This document shows, piece by piece, positions 26,415 through 35,349 of a stretch of DNA of 64,000 nt. Location of the stretch: contig NZ_CP154261.1 of the NCBI RefSeq assembly GCF_039511225.1, positions 1,240,001-1,304,000 on the forward strand, in the 5' to 3' direction. The notes below the pieces were generated by a model. It ran no database searches and was not told where the DNA came from. It worked only from the letters and a program-made list of their open reading frames with translations. The stretch's first letter is position 1. Every line of letters begins with the position of its first letter. The DNA is from Sphingobacterium multivorum (lineage in GTDB: Bacteria > Bacteroidota > Bacteroidia > Sphingobacteriales > Sphingobacteriaceae). Both the position numbers and the translations under genes were made by a program.

Positions 26415-28346
26415 TTACTTAGCGTTTTTATCATTTTCCATTTGCTCTTTCAATTGAGCTAACACGTCTAAGTCGCCTAAAGTAGATTTTTCAACAGAAT
26501 CTTTTACTTTTTTCACAGCTGAAGACTCAGCTTTAGCGTCTTTTTTACGGTTGTTAGACTCTTCTTTGCGAGCTTCTTCTTTCTCTTCTTCCCAGATACG
26601 AGAGTGAGAAATTACCAAACGTTTGTTCTCTTTATTGAACTCGATGATTTTGAATGAAGTAACTTCATCAACTTTCAATGAAGAACCGTCTTCTTTAACA
26701 GAGTGTTTAGAAGGACAGAAACCTTCAACACCGTATTGTAAAGCTACGATATCACCTTTGTCACCAACTTTGATTACTGTACCTTCGTGGATAGAACCTT
26801 CAGTAAAGATCGTTTCGAAAGTATCCCAAGGGTTTTCTTCCAATTGTTTGTGACCTAAAGATAATTTACGGTTTTCTTCATCTAATTCTAAAACAACTAC
26901 GTCTAATGTTTCACCAACTTTAGTGAATTCGTTAGGGTGGTTGATTTTTTTAGACCAAGATAAATCAGAGATGTGGATCAAACCGTCGATACCTTCTTCT
27001 AACTCAACAAATACACCGAAGTTAGTCATGTTTTTAACAACAGCTGTTTGTTTAGAACCTACAGGGTAACGCTCAGTGATGTTTTTCCAAGGATCTGGAG
27101 TCAATTGTTTGATACCTAAGCTCATTTTACGCTCATCGCGGTCTAACGTTAAGATTTGCGCTTCGATCTCGTCACCAACTTTCAAGAACTCTTGTGGAGA
27201 ACGTAAGTTTTGTGACCAAGACATTTCGGAAACGTGGATCAAACCTTCAACACCAGGGATGATTTCTAGGAAAGCACCGTAATCAGCAACTGTTACGATT
27301 TTACCTTTCACTTTAGAACCAACTTCTAATGCAGTATCTAAAGATTCCCAAGGATGCTCAGATAATTGTTTCAAGCCTAAAGCAATACGTTTTTTCTCAT
27401 CATCAAAGTCTAATACAACAACGTTGATTGTTTGATCTAATGACAAAACTTCTTTTGGATGCTCGATACGACCCCAAGAAATATCTGTGATATGCAATAA
27501 ACCGTCAACACCACCTAAGTCGATGAACACACCGAAGTCAGTGATATTTTTAACTGTTCCTTCTAATACCTGACCTTTTTCTAATTTAGCAACGATTTCA
27601 GATTTTTGGTTTTCTAAATCGTTTTCAATTAACACTTTGTGAGATACGACAACGTTTTTGAATTCGTGGTTGATTTTCACAACTTTAAATTCCATTGTTT
27701 TACCTACGTATACATCGTAGTCACGGATAGGTTTGATATCGATTTGAGATCCAGGTAAGAATGCTTCAACACCTTTGATATCAACGATAAGACCACCTTT
27801 AGTACGGCTCTTAACGAAACCAGTAATGATTGCATCATTTTCCAATGCCTCATTGATAGCTTCCCAAGATTTTTGAGTTTTAGCACGTTTGCGAGAAAGT
27901 ACTAATTGACCGTTAGCATCTTCTTGAGACTCAACGAATACGTCAACTTTGTCACCAACTTTTAATTCTGGTAAGTCACGGAATTCTGATAAAGAAACTA
28001 AACCGTCAGATTTGAAACCAACATTTAAGACTACGTCTTTGTTGTTGATAGAAACTACAGTACCTTCAATAATTTCACCTTGGTTAACTTGGTTGAAAGT
28101 ATCTGCGTATTGTGCTTCAAGTTTAGCGCGTTCAGCTTCGCTATAATTTCCGAAACCTTTATCATTTGCATCCCAGTCAAATTCACCTTCTGGTGTGATC
28201 CAAGTGTTTGATTTGATTTCGTCGATTAAGTTTGAATCAGCTTCTGATTCAATTTTTTCAGTGTCTTTCACTACTTTAGTGTCAGCACCTTGTAGCTCTG
28301 CGTTTTTCGCTGCTAATTCTTTTTCTGCTTCTTGTTTTTTTGCCAT
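26415..28346 (-). CDS. rpsA: Ribosomal protein bS1
   Basis: Multi-domain RNA-binding protein of the small subunit that helps mRNA docking. At least six S1 OB-fold repeats can be followed, starting near residues 88 (GEIIEGTVVSINNKDVVLNVG), 175, 257 (GQVLEGTVKNITDFGVFIDLG), 344, 430 and 515, each with the GxFVxL-like strand and HISDLSW signature in the middle ones. N- and C-terminal tails are highly charged, the latter (about 595-643) Lys/Glu-rich. In Bacteroidota, where SD pairing is rare, S1 may matter more for initiation. A hairpin sits at the expected 5' end of its mRNA. Confidence 0.95.
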   Translation of the reverse strand: MAKKQEAEKELAAKNAELQGADTKVVKDTEKIESEADSNLIDEIKSNTWITPEGEFDWDANDKGFGNYSEAERAKLEAQYADTFNQVNQGEIIEGTVVSINNKDVVLNVGFKSDGLVSLSEFRDLPELKVGDKVDVFVESQEDANGQLVLSRKRAKTQKSWEAINEALENDAIITGFVKSRTKGGLIVDIKGVEAFLPGSQIDIKPIRDYDVYVGKTMEFKVVKINHEFKNVVVSHKVLIENDLENQKSEIVAKLEKGQVLEGTVKNITDFGVFIDLGGVDGLLHITDISWGRIEHPKEVLSLDQTINVVVLDFDDEKKRIALGLKQLSEHPWESLDTALEVGSKVKGKIVTVADYGAFLEIIPGVEGLIHVSEMSWSQNLRSPQEFLKVGDEIEAQILTLDRDERKMSLGIKQLTPDPWKNITERYPVGSKQTAVVKNMTNFGVFVELEEGIDGLIHISDLSWSKKINHPNEFTKVGETLDVVVLELDEENRKLSLGHKQLEENPWDTFETIFTEGSIHEGTVIKVGDKGDIVALQYGVEGFCPSKHSVKEDGSSLKVDEVTSFKIIEFNKENKRLVISHSRIWEEEKEEARKEESNNRKKDAKAESSAVKKVKDSVEKSTLGDLDVLAQLKEQMENDKNAK

Positions 28347-28366
28347 TAATTAATTTTCTCCTTTTT

Positions 28367-28392
28367 CCTACTTTGTAGGAGTTGCAAAGGTA
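28367..28392 (-). promoter_or_regulatory. rpsA promoter box and 5'-leader hairpin
   Basis: TACCTTTG on the - strand (28392-28385) fits the -7 box; a TTTG lies 17 bp upstream of it, shorter than usual. Just downstream, at the predicted mRNA 5' end, CCTAC-AAA-GTAGG (28379-28367) forms a hairpin, followed by AAAGGAG about 12 nt before the ATG. Confidence 0.55.
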
Positions 28393-28570
28393 CAAAAAAA
28401 CTTTAAATGCAAAATTTTATTTTTCTTATTTTATTGAAAGACTTTCAGTTATACGGGCCTTTTGAGTAAGATGACGAAACTGACTGTTGGAACGGTCGTT
28501 TGGCACCTTTTACCATTCATATGTTGCAAGACTGATGGGTAAATTAGGCTTTTAAACCATTGTAATACAC

Positions 28571-29536
28571 CTATTCGTCTTTCTTAAAAGAGTTGAAAAT
28601 GCGTGGTTTGGCAATAACAATGGTTTGTTTAGACAGTGCTATTGCCGCATTAAGCTCATAGCCCAATAATAAAATAAGTGTATTCAGGTAAATCCACAGC
28701 ATGATGACAATCAATGTCCCGATGGATCCATAAAGTTTGTTATATGCGCCGAAATGATTGATATAAAAGGTAAATATGGAAAACGTCAATATCGCTAAAA
28801 TGGTCGCCATGGACGCTCCCGGACTGAAGAGTTTCCATTTATTGGAGTTGGAGGGACCAAATTTGTAGATACAGCTTACCGTGAAAAAGTAAATAGCAAA
28901 TATAATCAACCATCGGGCTACTTTAAGTAGTATAGCCCAAAAGCTCGACTTTATACCTGTGGTTTCCTTGAGGTAGTCTATGGTAATGCCAGCTAGGGTA
29001 AATATCGTCATTCCCACTGTTAACGCAAAAATAATTAGGAAAGCCAAGGCTAAGGCAAGCAAACGTTTTCTGACCCATGGCCTTCTTTCCGTCATGAGGG
29101 AAGCCTTATTGAAGGCATTCATCAGAGAGGCCATACCATTGGTTGCAAAATAGGCCGCAAATAAAAAACCGAAAGAAAGTAATCCACCATTTTGGTTTTT
29201 AATAATATCCTCCAAAGTTGTTTCAACAACCAGAAAAGCATTTTTGGGAATAACCACGGCCAGAAAGTCCAGCAACTGTTCCTGAAAATTATTGATCGGA
29301 ATATAAGGGATCAATGTAAATAAAAAAATGATACCCGGAAAAATGGCCAATAAAAAGCTATAGGAAAGGGAAGAAGCCTTGCTGACAATGGAATCTCTCG
29401 ATAGCTCCTGAAAGAAAAATACAGCCACAGTATAGAGTGGTAGCGAGCCAAAGCCAGGTAGTACGACACGTTTACTCCATTCGATTAATCTAAAATAAGG
29501 TTCAATATTTAATAGCCATTGGTGGATTTTCCCCAT
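28571..29536 (-). CDS. YihY/BrkB family inner-membrane protein
   Basis: Polytopic membrane protein of 321 residues formerly named ribonuclease BN; the true function of the family is unknown. About six hydrophobic segments are seen, with the family stretches SLSYSFLLAIFPGIIFLFTLIPYIP near 37-62, YFATNGMASLMNAFNKA near 128 and the final YGSIGTLIVIMLWIYLNTLILLLGYELNA near 268-296. It is 1 bp from the upstream thioesterase gene, so mltG, thioesterase and this gene form one operon. Confidence 0.88.
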   Translation of the reverse strand: MGKIHQWLLNIEPYFRLIEWSKRVVLPGFGSLPLYTVAVFFFQELSRDSIVSKASSLSYSFLLAIFPGIIFLFTLIPYIPINNFQEQLLDFLAVVIPKNAFLVVETTLEDIIKNQNGGLLSFGFLFAAYFATNGMASLMNAFNKASLMTERRPWVRKRLLALALAFLIIFALTVGMTIFTLAGITIDYLKETTGIKSSFWAILLKVARWLIIFAIYFFTVSCIYKFGPSNSNKWKLFSPGASMATILAILTFSIFTFYINHFGAYNKLYGSIGTLIVIMLWIYLNTLILLLGYELNAAIALSKQTIVIAKPRIFNSFKKDE

Positions 29537-29537
29537 A

Positions 29538-29945
29538 TCAATTAAAATAGTTACTCATCTTATCCAAGAAAACCTGTGGCGGCATACAAGGTCTATTTTT
29601 TTCCATGTTGACAAAGACCAAAGTTGTCTCGCCCTGGTTGAGTAGTTCTCCGCTTTCATTGAACAGTTCATATTCAAAAATAATACGGACGGCAGGTTTC
29701 TGGCGGATTGTTACCCGTATTGTGATCAAATCATCGTATTTGCCCGGTTTCAGGTATTTTGTTTTCATCTCCGTAACGGGGAGCATGACCCCCATTTCTT
29801 CCAGCTCCTTATACGATATCCCCGTACTCCGCAGCATTTCAGTCCGCGCTATTTCGTAAAATGCAGCATAATTTCCATAATAAACATAACCCATTTGGTC
29901 TGTTTCTGCATAGCGGACACGAATCTGATGGTCAAATACAAACAT
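29538..29945 (-). CDS. YbgC-type acyl-CoA thioesterase
   Basis: Hotdog-fold 4-hydroxybenzoyl-CoA thioesterase family member of 135 residues. The catalytic region RYAETDQMGYVYYGNYAAFYEIAR has the conserved aspartate D16. Such cytoplasmic enzymes hydrolyse short or medium acyl-CoA and, in some phyla, accompany Tol-Pal genes; that context is absent here. Its start overlaps the mltG stop by one base (TAATG), which indicates coupling to cell-wall gene mltG. Confidence 0.88.
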   Translation of the reverse strand: MFVFDHQIRVRYAETDQMGYVYYGNYAAFYEIARTEMLRSTGISYKELEEMGVMLPVTEMKTKYLKPGKYDDLITIRVTIRQKPAVRIIFEYELFNESGELLNQGETTLVFVNMEKNRPCMPPQVFLDKMSNYFN

Positions 29946-30985
29946 TATTTTTTAATATTTCTGGCGTCCAATGCCTGTTGGAATTTACGTGCATTGATCA
30001 AATGCTCAGCTTCTGTTTTTGCAAAATTATGATACCCTGAAAAATCATCTTTGGCACACATGTAAATATAATCATGTTGCTTAAAGTTTAAGACCGCATC
30101 AATTGCAGCAATGCTTGGAATTGAAATAGGACCTGGGGGCAAGCCTCTATAGATGTAAGTATTGTAAGGATTGTCTGTTCGGAGGTGCTTATTCAATACC
30201 CTTCTGATTGTAAAGTCATTGTTTGCAAAGATCACAGTAGGATCTGCCTGTAATAACATCCCTTTTTTGAGGCGGTTTAAATATAATCCGGCTATCATGG
30301 GCATTTCATCCTGATGTAAGGCTTCCCCCTTGACGATAGAAGCCAATGTGCTAACCTGTTGTGGCGTCAAATTGAGCGCTTTTGCTTTCGCAATACGATC
30401 TGCATTCCAAAACTTTTTCCATTCGTCATCAAAACGGGCAATTACTTTTTCGGGATTGGTGTTCCAATAAATTTCGTACGTATTGGGGATGAACACCGAA
30501 ACCAGATTTTCTTTTGTAAATCCATATTTCTGTGCTGTAGCCTCATCATTCAGTACAGCGATAAATTGTGCAGAATCTGCCTCAAAACTTTTTCCAAGCA
30601 GTGCGGCCATATTCTCTTTCAATCGCACATTGGAAAATCTGAATTTTACAGGTTCTTGGTAGCCACCAATCAAATTGCCAATTAAGCGTCTATTGTTCAT
30701 TCCTGGAGTTAACAGATAACGTCCAGGTTTTACACTTTGATCATATTTTTTATATTGTGCGGCACGCTCAAATGAAGCAATATCATCCACTAAATTTGAA
30801 TCCTTGATTGATTTCAGCACATCTTCATATTTTTCACCTTCGTGTATGTACAGGTACTTTTTCTCTCCAGATACATTCGAAGCATAAAATGCTTTATAAA
30901 ATGTCCAAGCAAAATAACCTCCAACAACAATAGCGATCAGAGCAATGATTTTTAACCAACTTGGTATTCCTTTTTTATTTTCCAT
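29945..30985 (-). CDS. mltG: Endolytic murein transglycosylase MltG
   Basis: Inner-membrane lytic transglycosylase (YceG) that cuts nascent glycan strands and is thought to set their length. One N-terminal membrane helix (about 8-28, LKIIALIAIVVGGYFAWTF) leads to a LysM-like region and the catalytic domain with VKGEALHQDEMPMIAGLYLNRL, which holds the catalytic glutamate (KGEA), and LLQADPTVIF. The 346-residue length is typical. First gene of a three-gene operon with thioesterase and BrkB-like genes. Confidence 0.94.
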   Translation of the reverse strand: MENKKGIPSWLKIIALIAIVVGGYFAWTFYKAFYASNVSGEKKYLYIHEGEKYEDVLKSIKDSNLVDDIASFERAAQYKKYDQSVKPGRYLLTPGMNNRRLIGNLIGGYQEPVKFRFSNVRLKENMAALLGKSFEADSAQFIAVLNDEATAQKYGFTKENLVSVFIPNTYEIYWNTNPEKVIARFDDEWKKFWNADRIAKAKALNLTPQQVSTLASIVKGEALHQDEMPMIAGLYLNRLKKGMLLQADPTVIFANNDFTIRRVLNKHLRTDNPYNTYIYRGLPPGPISIPSIAAIDAVLNFKQHDYIYMCAKDDFSGYHNFAKTEAEHLINARKFQQALDARNIKK

Positions 30986-31177
30986 GCTAAAATTTTTTAT
31001 TCATTTGTTGTTCGCTATTTAGGGTATTCATACAGCCTTTAGCGGTCAATGGTTGATGAAATCGCGCACATGTAGATCGGTTTCATCATGATTTTATATT
31101 ATTTCTGAATCTGCCGAGAACGCTAATCCATGATTATGGAGAACATGCCATGCAGCTTCATTTTTGAGTCAATAAAC

Positions 31178-32164
31178 TTAAAAGCCGAGACTATTCCCTT
31201 TATTCTCTTTTTCCTTTTTCTGTCCTGCAGCCGGATTTGTCGTTGTCGGTTTAGCTGCCGGGGTATTTGTTGTGGTACTTTTCGCTGGAGCAACAGGCTT
31301 GGATTGAACCGGAGGTTTTGCCGCTGGCGGATTCCCCTGTGGTTGGTTTGCCTGTGGTTTAGCTGTTGTGACACCTCCAGTTGTCGCTCCCGTTGATGGT
31401 GTCGGTGCCGTGAGCGAGAGTGTTACGTCTATTTTAGCGCCTAAGCTGGTTAAGCCCTTTTCTATTCCGGGCGATTGTACACTAATGACTGCTGTAGCTG
31501 TATCCGTTACATTTGGATCGTAGGTCACGGTACCTAGTCCTAGCCCAGCTCCCGACAAGGCAAACTTCGCTTCGTTTAGCGGAAGGCCTATTAAGTTGGG
31601 GATTTCCACTTCATTAGCACCGAGTCCATTTCCCAAAACTAGGTCTATACGTGAACCTTTAGGGATCATGCGCCCGTTACGGATTGATTGTCCCGCAAAT
31701 TGAGCGTCCAACACGATATCCCTGGCAATATCTGCCACATAGGAAGTGTCTCCGATTCTAAGATTATGGTTTTTCAAGATTGCTGTTGCCTCGATCAATG
31801 TTTTGTCTTTTATATTCGGAAAAGCAACCTCAGGAGCTACTTGCGTGATAATGGTCAAATAGATCGTCCGGCCTGATTTTACATGGAAGCCTTGTTCGGG
31901 ATCCTGCTCGATGACCATGCCGGGTTTGGCATCCATCTGATAAACGGAATCGATTTGATATTCGAGCCCAGCGTTCTCCAGCGCCTGGATAGCAGCACTG
32001 ATATGAAGACCTTTCACTTTAGGGACGGCTATAGATTCATCATGTTTGGTATATATTTTCAGTCCAACGTATACGAAAAGGAATACACATACTATCGCGA
32101 TAAGAGCGGCAATAAGATTTTTCCTAAAAGTGGGGGTCTGAAGATATTGTACGACTTTGGACAT
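31178..32164 (-). CDS. Membrane-anchored PASTA-domain protein without a kinase domain
   Basis: A 328-residue protein with one N-terminal membrane helix (about 17-38) and three PASTA repeats: about 45-112 (VPKVKGLHISAAIQALENAGL), 113-186 (FPNIKDKTLIEATAILKNHNL) and 188-258 (IPNLIGLPLNEAKFALSGAGL). The last ~70 residues are Pro/Thr/Lys-rich. PASTA modules bind muropeptides or beta-lactams in PknB kinases and PBP2x; here they stand alone in the periplasm. It is divergent from ddl, suggesting a cell-wall role. 192 bp separate it from mltG. Confidence 0.88.
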   Translation of the reverse strand: MSKVVQYLQTPTFRKNLIAALIAIVCVFLFVYVGLKIYTKHDESIAVPKVKGLHISAAIQALENAGLEYQIDSVYQMDAKPGMVIEQDPEQGFHVKSGRTIYLTIITQVAPEVAFPNIKDKTLIEATAILKNHNLRIGDTSYVADIARDIVLDAQFAGQSIRNGRMIPKGSRIDLVLGNGLGANEVEIPNLIGLPLNEAKFALSGAGLGLGTVTYDPNVTDTATAVISVQSPGIEKGLTSLGAKIDVTLSLTAPTPSTGATTGGVTTAKPQANQPQGNPPAAKPPVQSKPVAPAKSTTTNTPAAKPTTTNPAAGQKKEKENKGNSLGF

Positions 32165-32257
32165 TTCTCTGTTTGATAAAAATTAATTCTGCATAGAACC
32201 GCAATATTAAAGCCAAGTTTGCAGAATGATTAAATAAAATTATTCCTCACAAAATTA

Positions 32258-32289
32258 TTCGTTTTTCCGTGTATAGCAAATTATATTTG
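32258..32289 (+). promoter_or_regulatory. Promoter of ddl
   Basis: TTCG (32258-32261), 20-bp spacer, TATATTTG (32282-32289). It excludes an in-frame GTG at 32269 as start and supports the ATG at 32311, leaving a leader of about 17 nt. Confidence 0.65.
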
Positions 32290-32310
32290 CTATTCGAATC
32301 GCTAAAATTT

Positions 32311-33318
32311 ATGAAAGCAAAAATAGCATTAATAACTGGAGGTTATACAGGAGAAGCTGAAGTTTCTTTTAAAAGTTCTGCCTTCGTCAATTCTCAACTT
32401 GATCACAACAAATATGATGTGTATTTGATTACCGTGACCAAAGAAGCATGGTACTACGAAGATTTAGCAGGTAAACGGCATCCGATTTCAAAAGCAGATT
32501 TTACGCTTCCATTGAACGGAGATACCTTAAGCTTTGACTTAGCATTTATTATGGTGCATGGTGTGCCTGGGGAAGATGGAAGACTTCAGAGCTATTTTGA
32601 TTTATTGGACATTCCTTATACCTCATGTGATGCCTTGACCTCCGCATTGACCATGAATAAAGGGTATACAAAAGCGATCTTATCGGATATTCCGGAATTG
32701 CATTTGGCAAAATCGGTCTTATTGTTTGAATCGCAACGCCCAGAAGCGATCAAAATCGTCGAAAGCAATCTTTCACTCCCTTATTTTGTGAAACCTAATG
32801 CCGGTGGTAGTAGTATCGGAATGACCAAGGTAAAGGAATCTGCACAATTACAGGAAGCGATTGATAAAGCTTTTGATGCGGAAAATACGGGGAAACAGGT
32901 GATTGTTGAAGAATTTGTGACTGGACGCGAATTTTCCGAGGGAATTTTTCGCAATTCAAAAGGCGAGCTCGTTGTTTTACCTGCTACAGAAGTTCGTACT
33001 ACACGTGAATTTTTTGATTATGAAGCCAAATATGTGCCCGGATTGACCGAAGAGATTACACCGGCAGCGCTGACGACAGAAGAGCAGGCGCGTGCTGCAC
33101 GTATTTTAAGGGAAATTTATGTGAGATTGAACTGTAAGGGTATGGTTCGTGTAGACTTCTTTTTGGAAACTGGTACCGATAAATTTTATTTTATCGAGAT
33201 TAATACTATTCCTGGACAGACTGCGCAAAGCTTTATTCCGCAGCAAGTACGGGCTTTTGGGATGAAGGAGGGAGATTTTTACGGCGAATTGATCGAAACA
33301 GCCTTACAATCGAAATAG
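32311..33318 (+). CDS. ddl: D-alanine-D-alanine ligase
   Basis: ATP-grasp ligase that makes the D-Ala-D-Ala end of the muropeptide stem. MKAKIALITGGYTGEAEVSFKS is the N-terminal signature with the EAEVS glutamate; the ATP-grasp core shows YFVKPNAGGSSIGMTKV near 170, EEFVTGREFSEG near 208 and the metal site RVDFFLE...FYFIEINTIPGQT near 285-310. Length 335 is normal. It complements the Mur genes at the window's left end, though MurF is not present here. Confidence 0.94.
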   Translation: MKAKIALITGGYTGEAEVSFKSSAFVNSQLDHNKYDVYLITVTKEAWYYEDLAGKRHPISKADFTLPLNGDTLSFDLAFIMVHGVPGEDGRLQSYFDLLDIPYTSCDALTSALTMNKGYTKAILSDIPELHLAKSVLLFESQRPEAIKIVESNLSLPYFVKPNAGGSSIGMTKVKESAQLQEAIDKAFDAENTGKQVIVEEFVTGREFSEGIFRNSKGELVVLPATEVRTTREFFDYEAKYVPGLTEEITPAALTTEEQARAARILREIYVRLNCKGMVRVDFFLETGTDKFYFIEINTIPGQTAQSFIPQQVRAFGMKEGDFYGELIETALQSK

Positions 33319-33398
33319 TTCTATTTCAAAAATACCTTGAAGCAAGCAGCCTTCAGGACAAGGCGGATAAAAATATACCGCGATAGCGACGCAGGCAA

Positions 33399-33430
33399 AC
33401 GGCTTTCATAACTTGAAAGCCGTTTTTTAT
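33399..33430. terminator. Terminator between ddl and the serine hydrolase gene
   Basis: AACGGCTTTCA / TGAAAGCCGTT stem (33399-33409, 33415-33425) followed by a T run on the + strand and A-rich on the other; it can serve both convergent genes. Confidence 0.82.
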
Positions 33431-33433
33431 GTT

Positions 33434-34678
33434 TTATTTTCTGAAATCAAATTTGGATAGATCAGGTTTAAACTTTTTAGCTCTTTTCAGCTCCTCCTGA
33501 TAAATTACCTGACCAATATTTTTTAAAAAAGGATAGGTTACTGTTTCATATTCATAGCGTCCATCGTTATAGATGCCATTTTCATTGGACTGCACAACAA
33601 CGGCGAGCATAAATTCCACCCCATGTTCAAAGTCGACGATATAGGCATTATCAATATTATAGCCATAAGAATCGCCATACTTGTTGAAAATCCGGATGTT
33701 GGGATTTAAGGTCGCGTTTTTTTCACGGCCATAAAAAAGGAGCTTGCTATACGTTGGCCAGAATTCTGCTGGATCATATTTTGGGAAATCTGATTCAAAG
33801 GGATAGCGTGACATATAGTCATAGAGGAGCGCGTAATCATCTTTTTTCAGATTAAATCGTTCCTTAGGCCGAAATGTTTCGGGAAATAACAATTTCTTCA
33901 ATATCAGCTGTTGATCTTGCAAAGCGTATACATTTAATCCTTCAAAACTCCAAGGCTCATGAACAAGTTCATCTTTATCGTTTATGTAACCTTTCCCCTG
34001 AAGCGTATTGGACAGCTTGATGGTATAATCCTTGGGATCGAACTGTGCTTCTTGTTTATAGATAATATCCTTCCCCTTATAAAAGGTGACGGGGTTGGTA
34101 TGTTTGGCCCATATGCCTTTGTCGCCAATAGCAAGACGGTTGACAATGCGGCTATATTTAGTGCCGTATCTTTTAAGTTTCGCATTCAGTTCTCCACGAC
34201 CAATAAATTCAAAGAGCCTATTTTGTGCATCATTATCGCTGGTCAATAGTATCTTTTTTACGTATTGTGCAACAGAGGGAAGACCATTGGCGGCCGATTC
34301 GTCCACAAGAACCTTAGTCTGCTTTTCAAAAGCAGAATCAATGCGGAGCGGAGTATCTTTGGTTAAACCGGCAATATGGAGGTCATTGATTTTTTCCAAA
34401 GCCAAAATTGCGGTCGGAAGTTTTACGGTGCTTGCCGGATAAAAATACCAATGTGGATTAAGGCGATAGCTATACGACCTGAAATGTGGAATATTGGATT
34501 TATCACGATCGATCTGCGTGTAAAGGATCTGTACCTCGTTTTTAGTAGGGTGACTTAATATTTTCTGAAATAGATATGGATGGCTTTGGAGTAGCTTTTC
34601 CAAGTATATGGTATCTACCTTTTGAGCGTATAGATCTGACATAAATAGGGTGAGAAATAGGGTGAGGTATTTGCGCAT
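33434..34678 (-). CDS. Secreted class A beta-lactamase-like serine hydrolase
   Basis: A 414-residue secreted protein with signal peptide MRKYLTLFLTLFMSDLYAQ. It has the beta-lactamase/PBP landmarks PASTVKL near 80 (SxxK nucleophile) and SDND near 150 (SDN motif), but the third motif reads NKYGDSYGY rather than KTG. It is also longer than a class A enzyme (~290), with an inserted region near 195-300. Antibiotic hydrolysis is therefore not assured; a peptidase or housekeeping role is possible. The ATG at 34678 is chosen over an in-frame TTG two codons earlier. Confidence 0.75.
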   Translation of the reverse strand: MRKYLTLFLTLFMSDLYAQKVDTIYLEKLLQSHPYLFQKILSHPTKNEVQILYTQIDRDKSNIPHFRSYSYRLNPHWYFYPASTVKLPTAILALEKINDLHIAGLTKDTPLRIDSAFEKQTKVLVDESAANGLPSVAQYVKKILLTSDNDAQNRLFEFIGRGELNAKLKRYGTKYSRIVNRLAIGDKGIWAKHTNPVTFYKGKDIIYKQEAQFDPKDYTIKLSNTLQGKGYINDKDELVHEPWSFEGLNVYALQDQQLILKKLLFPETFRPKERFNLKKDDYALLYDYMSRYPFESDFPKYDPAEFWPTYSKLLFYGREKNATLNPNIRIFNKYGDSYGYNIDNAYIVDFEHGVEFMLAVVVQSNENGIYNDGRYEYETVTYPFLKNIGQVIYQEELKRAKKFKPDLSKFDFRK

Positions 34679-34700
34679 ATCCAAGTATCGTGTTTATTTA

Positions 34701-35345
34701 CTATCGGTTAAACTCCTCTATGGCTTTTAACAGCTGGTTTTTTGATAACAGTTTTTTGGCTTTTTCATTTCCCTCCACATAAGGCTCCAGGGTTTCTTTT
34801 TTCATTGGTAAAATTTCATTCGACTTTTCCATCTTGAAATGCGATATCGCAGGCTGATTGATATCAGCGGTCATGCTATAGCGACGGATTCGTCTTTCAT
34901 AACTAACAGTGTCCACCAGGAATAACCAGCAGCTATCTTGTGGAATGCCTTTAATTTTCTTATTCCAATAATCTATCCGATAAATTTCTTTTGTTTGATC
35001 TGGTGTTACAGTGTATTTTTTGCCTTTTTCCCGCCAAGATATCTCACTGGGTTTGGTTGCCGTTCTCAATTTTATTTTGGTTTTTGAAACGACAGTACTG
35101 TCATTTTTTAAAACAATATAAAATTTATACCTACTGCTGATCGGTTCGCGGTCGAAAGAATAGAGGATCGGCGAATACGATCCTGGTATTGTAATATTAC
35201 CACCTGGCGTACGTATCGTATACGGTGCACGGAATTGCGCAAAAACTTGCGACAAATTACCCAGCAAAACAAGTCCGAAGCATAAAATAGGCAGCACATA
35301 CTTGGGCGTTCCAGTGTATGTTTGCCTGTTGGTTTTAATACCCAT
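34701..35345 (-). CDS. Secreted protein of unknown function
   Basis: Not recognised. The 214-residue product has a signal peptide (about 15-37, VLPILCFGLVLLGNLSQVFAQ region), a charged middle part with YKFYIVLKNDSTVVSKTKIKL that looks beta-rich, and a helical charged C-terminus (KAKKLLSKNQLLKAIEEFNR). The frame is open upstream into folA, but the ATG at 35345, 4 bp after folA, gives the proper signal peptide. It is probably translated from the thyA-folA transcript; nothing ties it to folate metabolism. Confidence 0.65.
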   Translation of the reverse strand: MGIKTNRQTYTGTPKYVLPILCFGLVLLGNLSQVFAQFRAPYTIRTPGGNITIPGSYSPILYSFDREPISSRYKFYIVLKNDSTVVSKTKIKLRTATKPSEISWREKGKKYTVTPDQTKEIYRIDYWNKKIKGIPQDSCWLFLVDTVSYERRIRRYSMTADINQPAISHFKMEKSNEILPMKKETLEPYVEGNEKAKKLLSKNQLLKAIEEFNR

Positions 35346-35349
35346 GGAT

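Noticed and set aside
31054..31088. Hairpin TGATGAAA / TTTCATCA between mltG and the PASTA gene
   Set aside because: A long 19-nt loop and no T run on either strand; not convincing as a terminator or operator.
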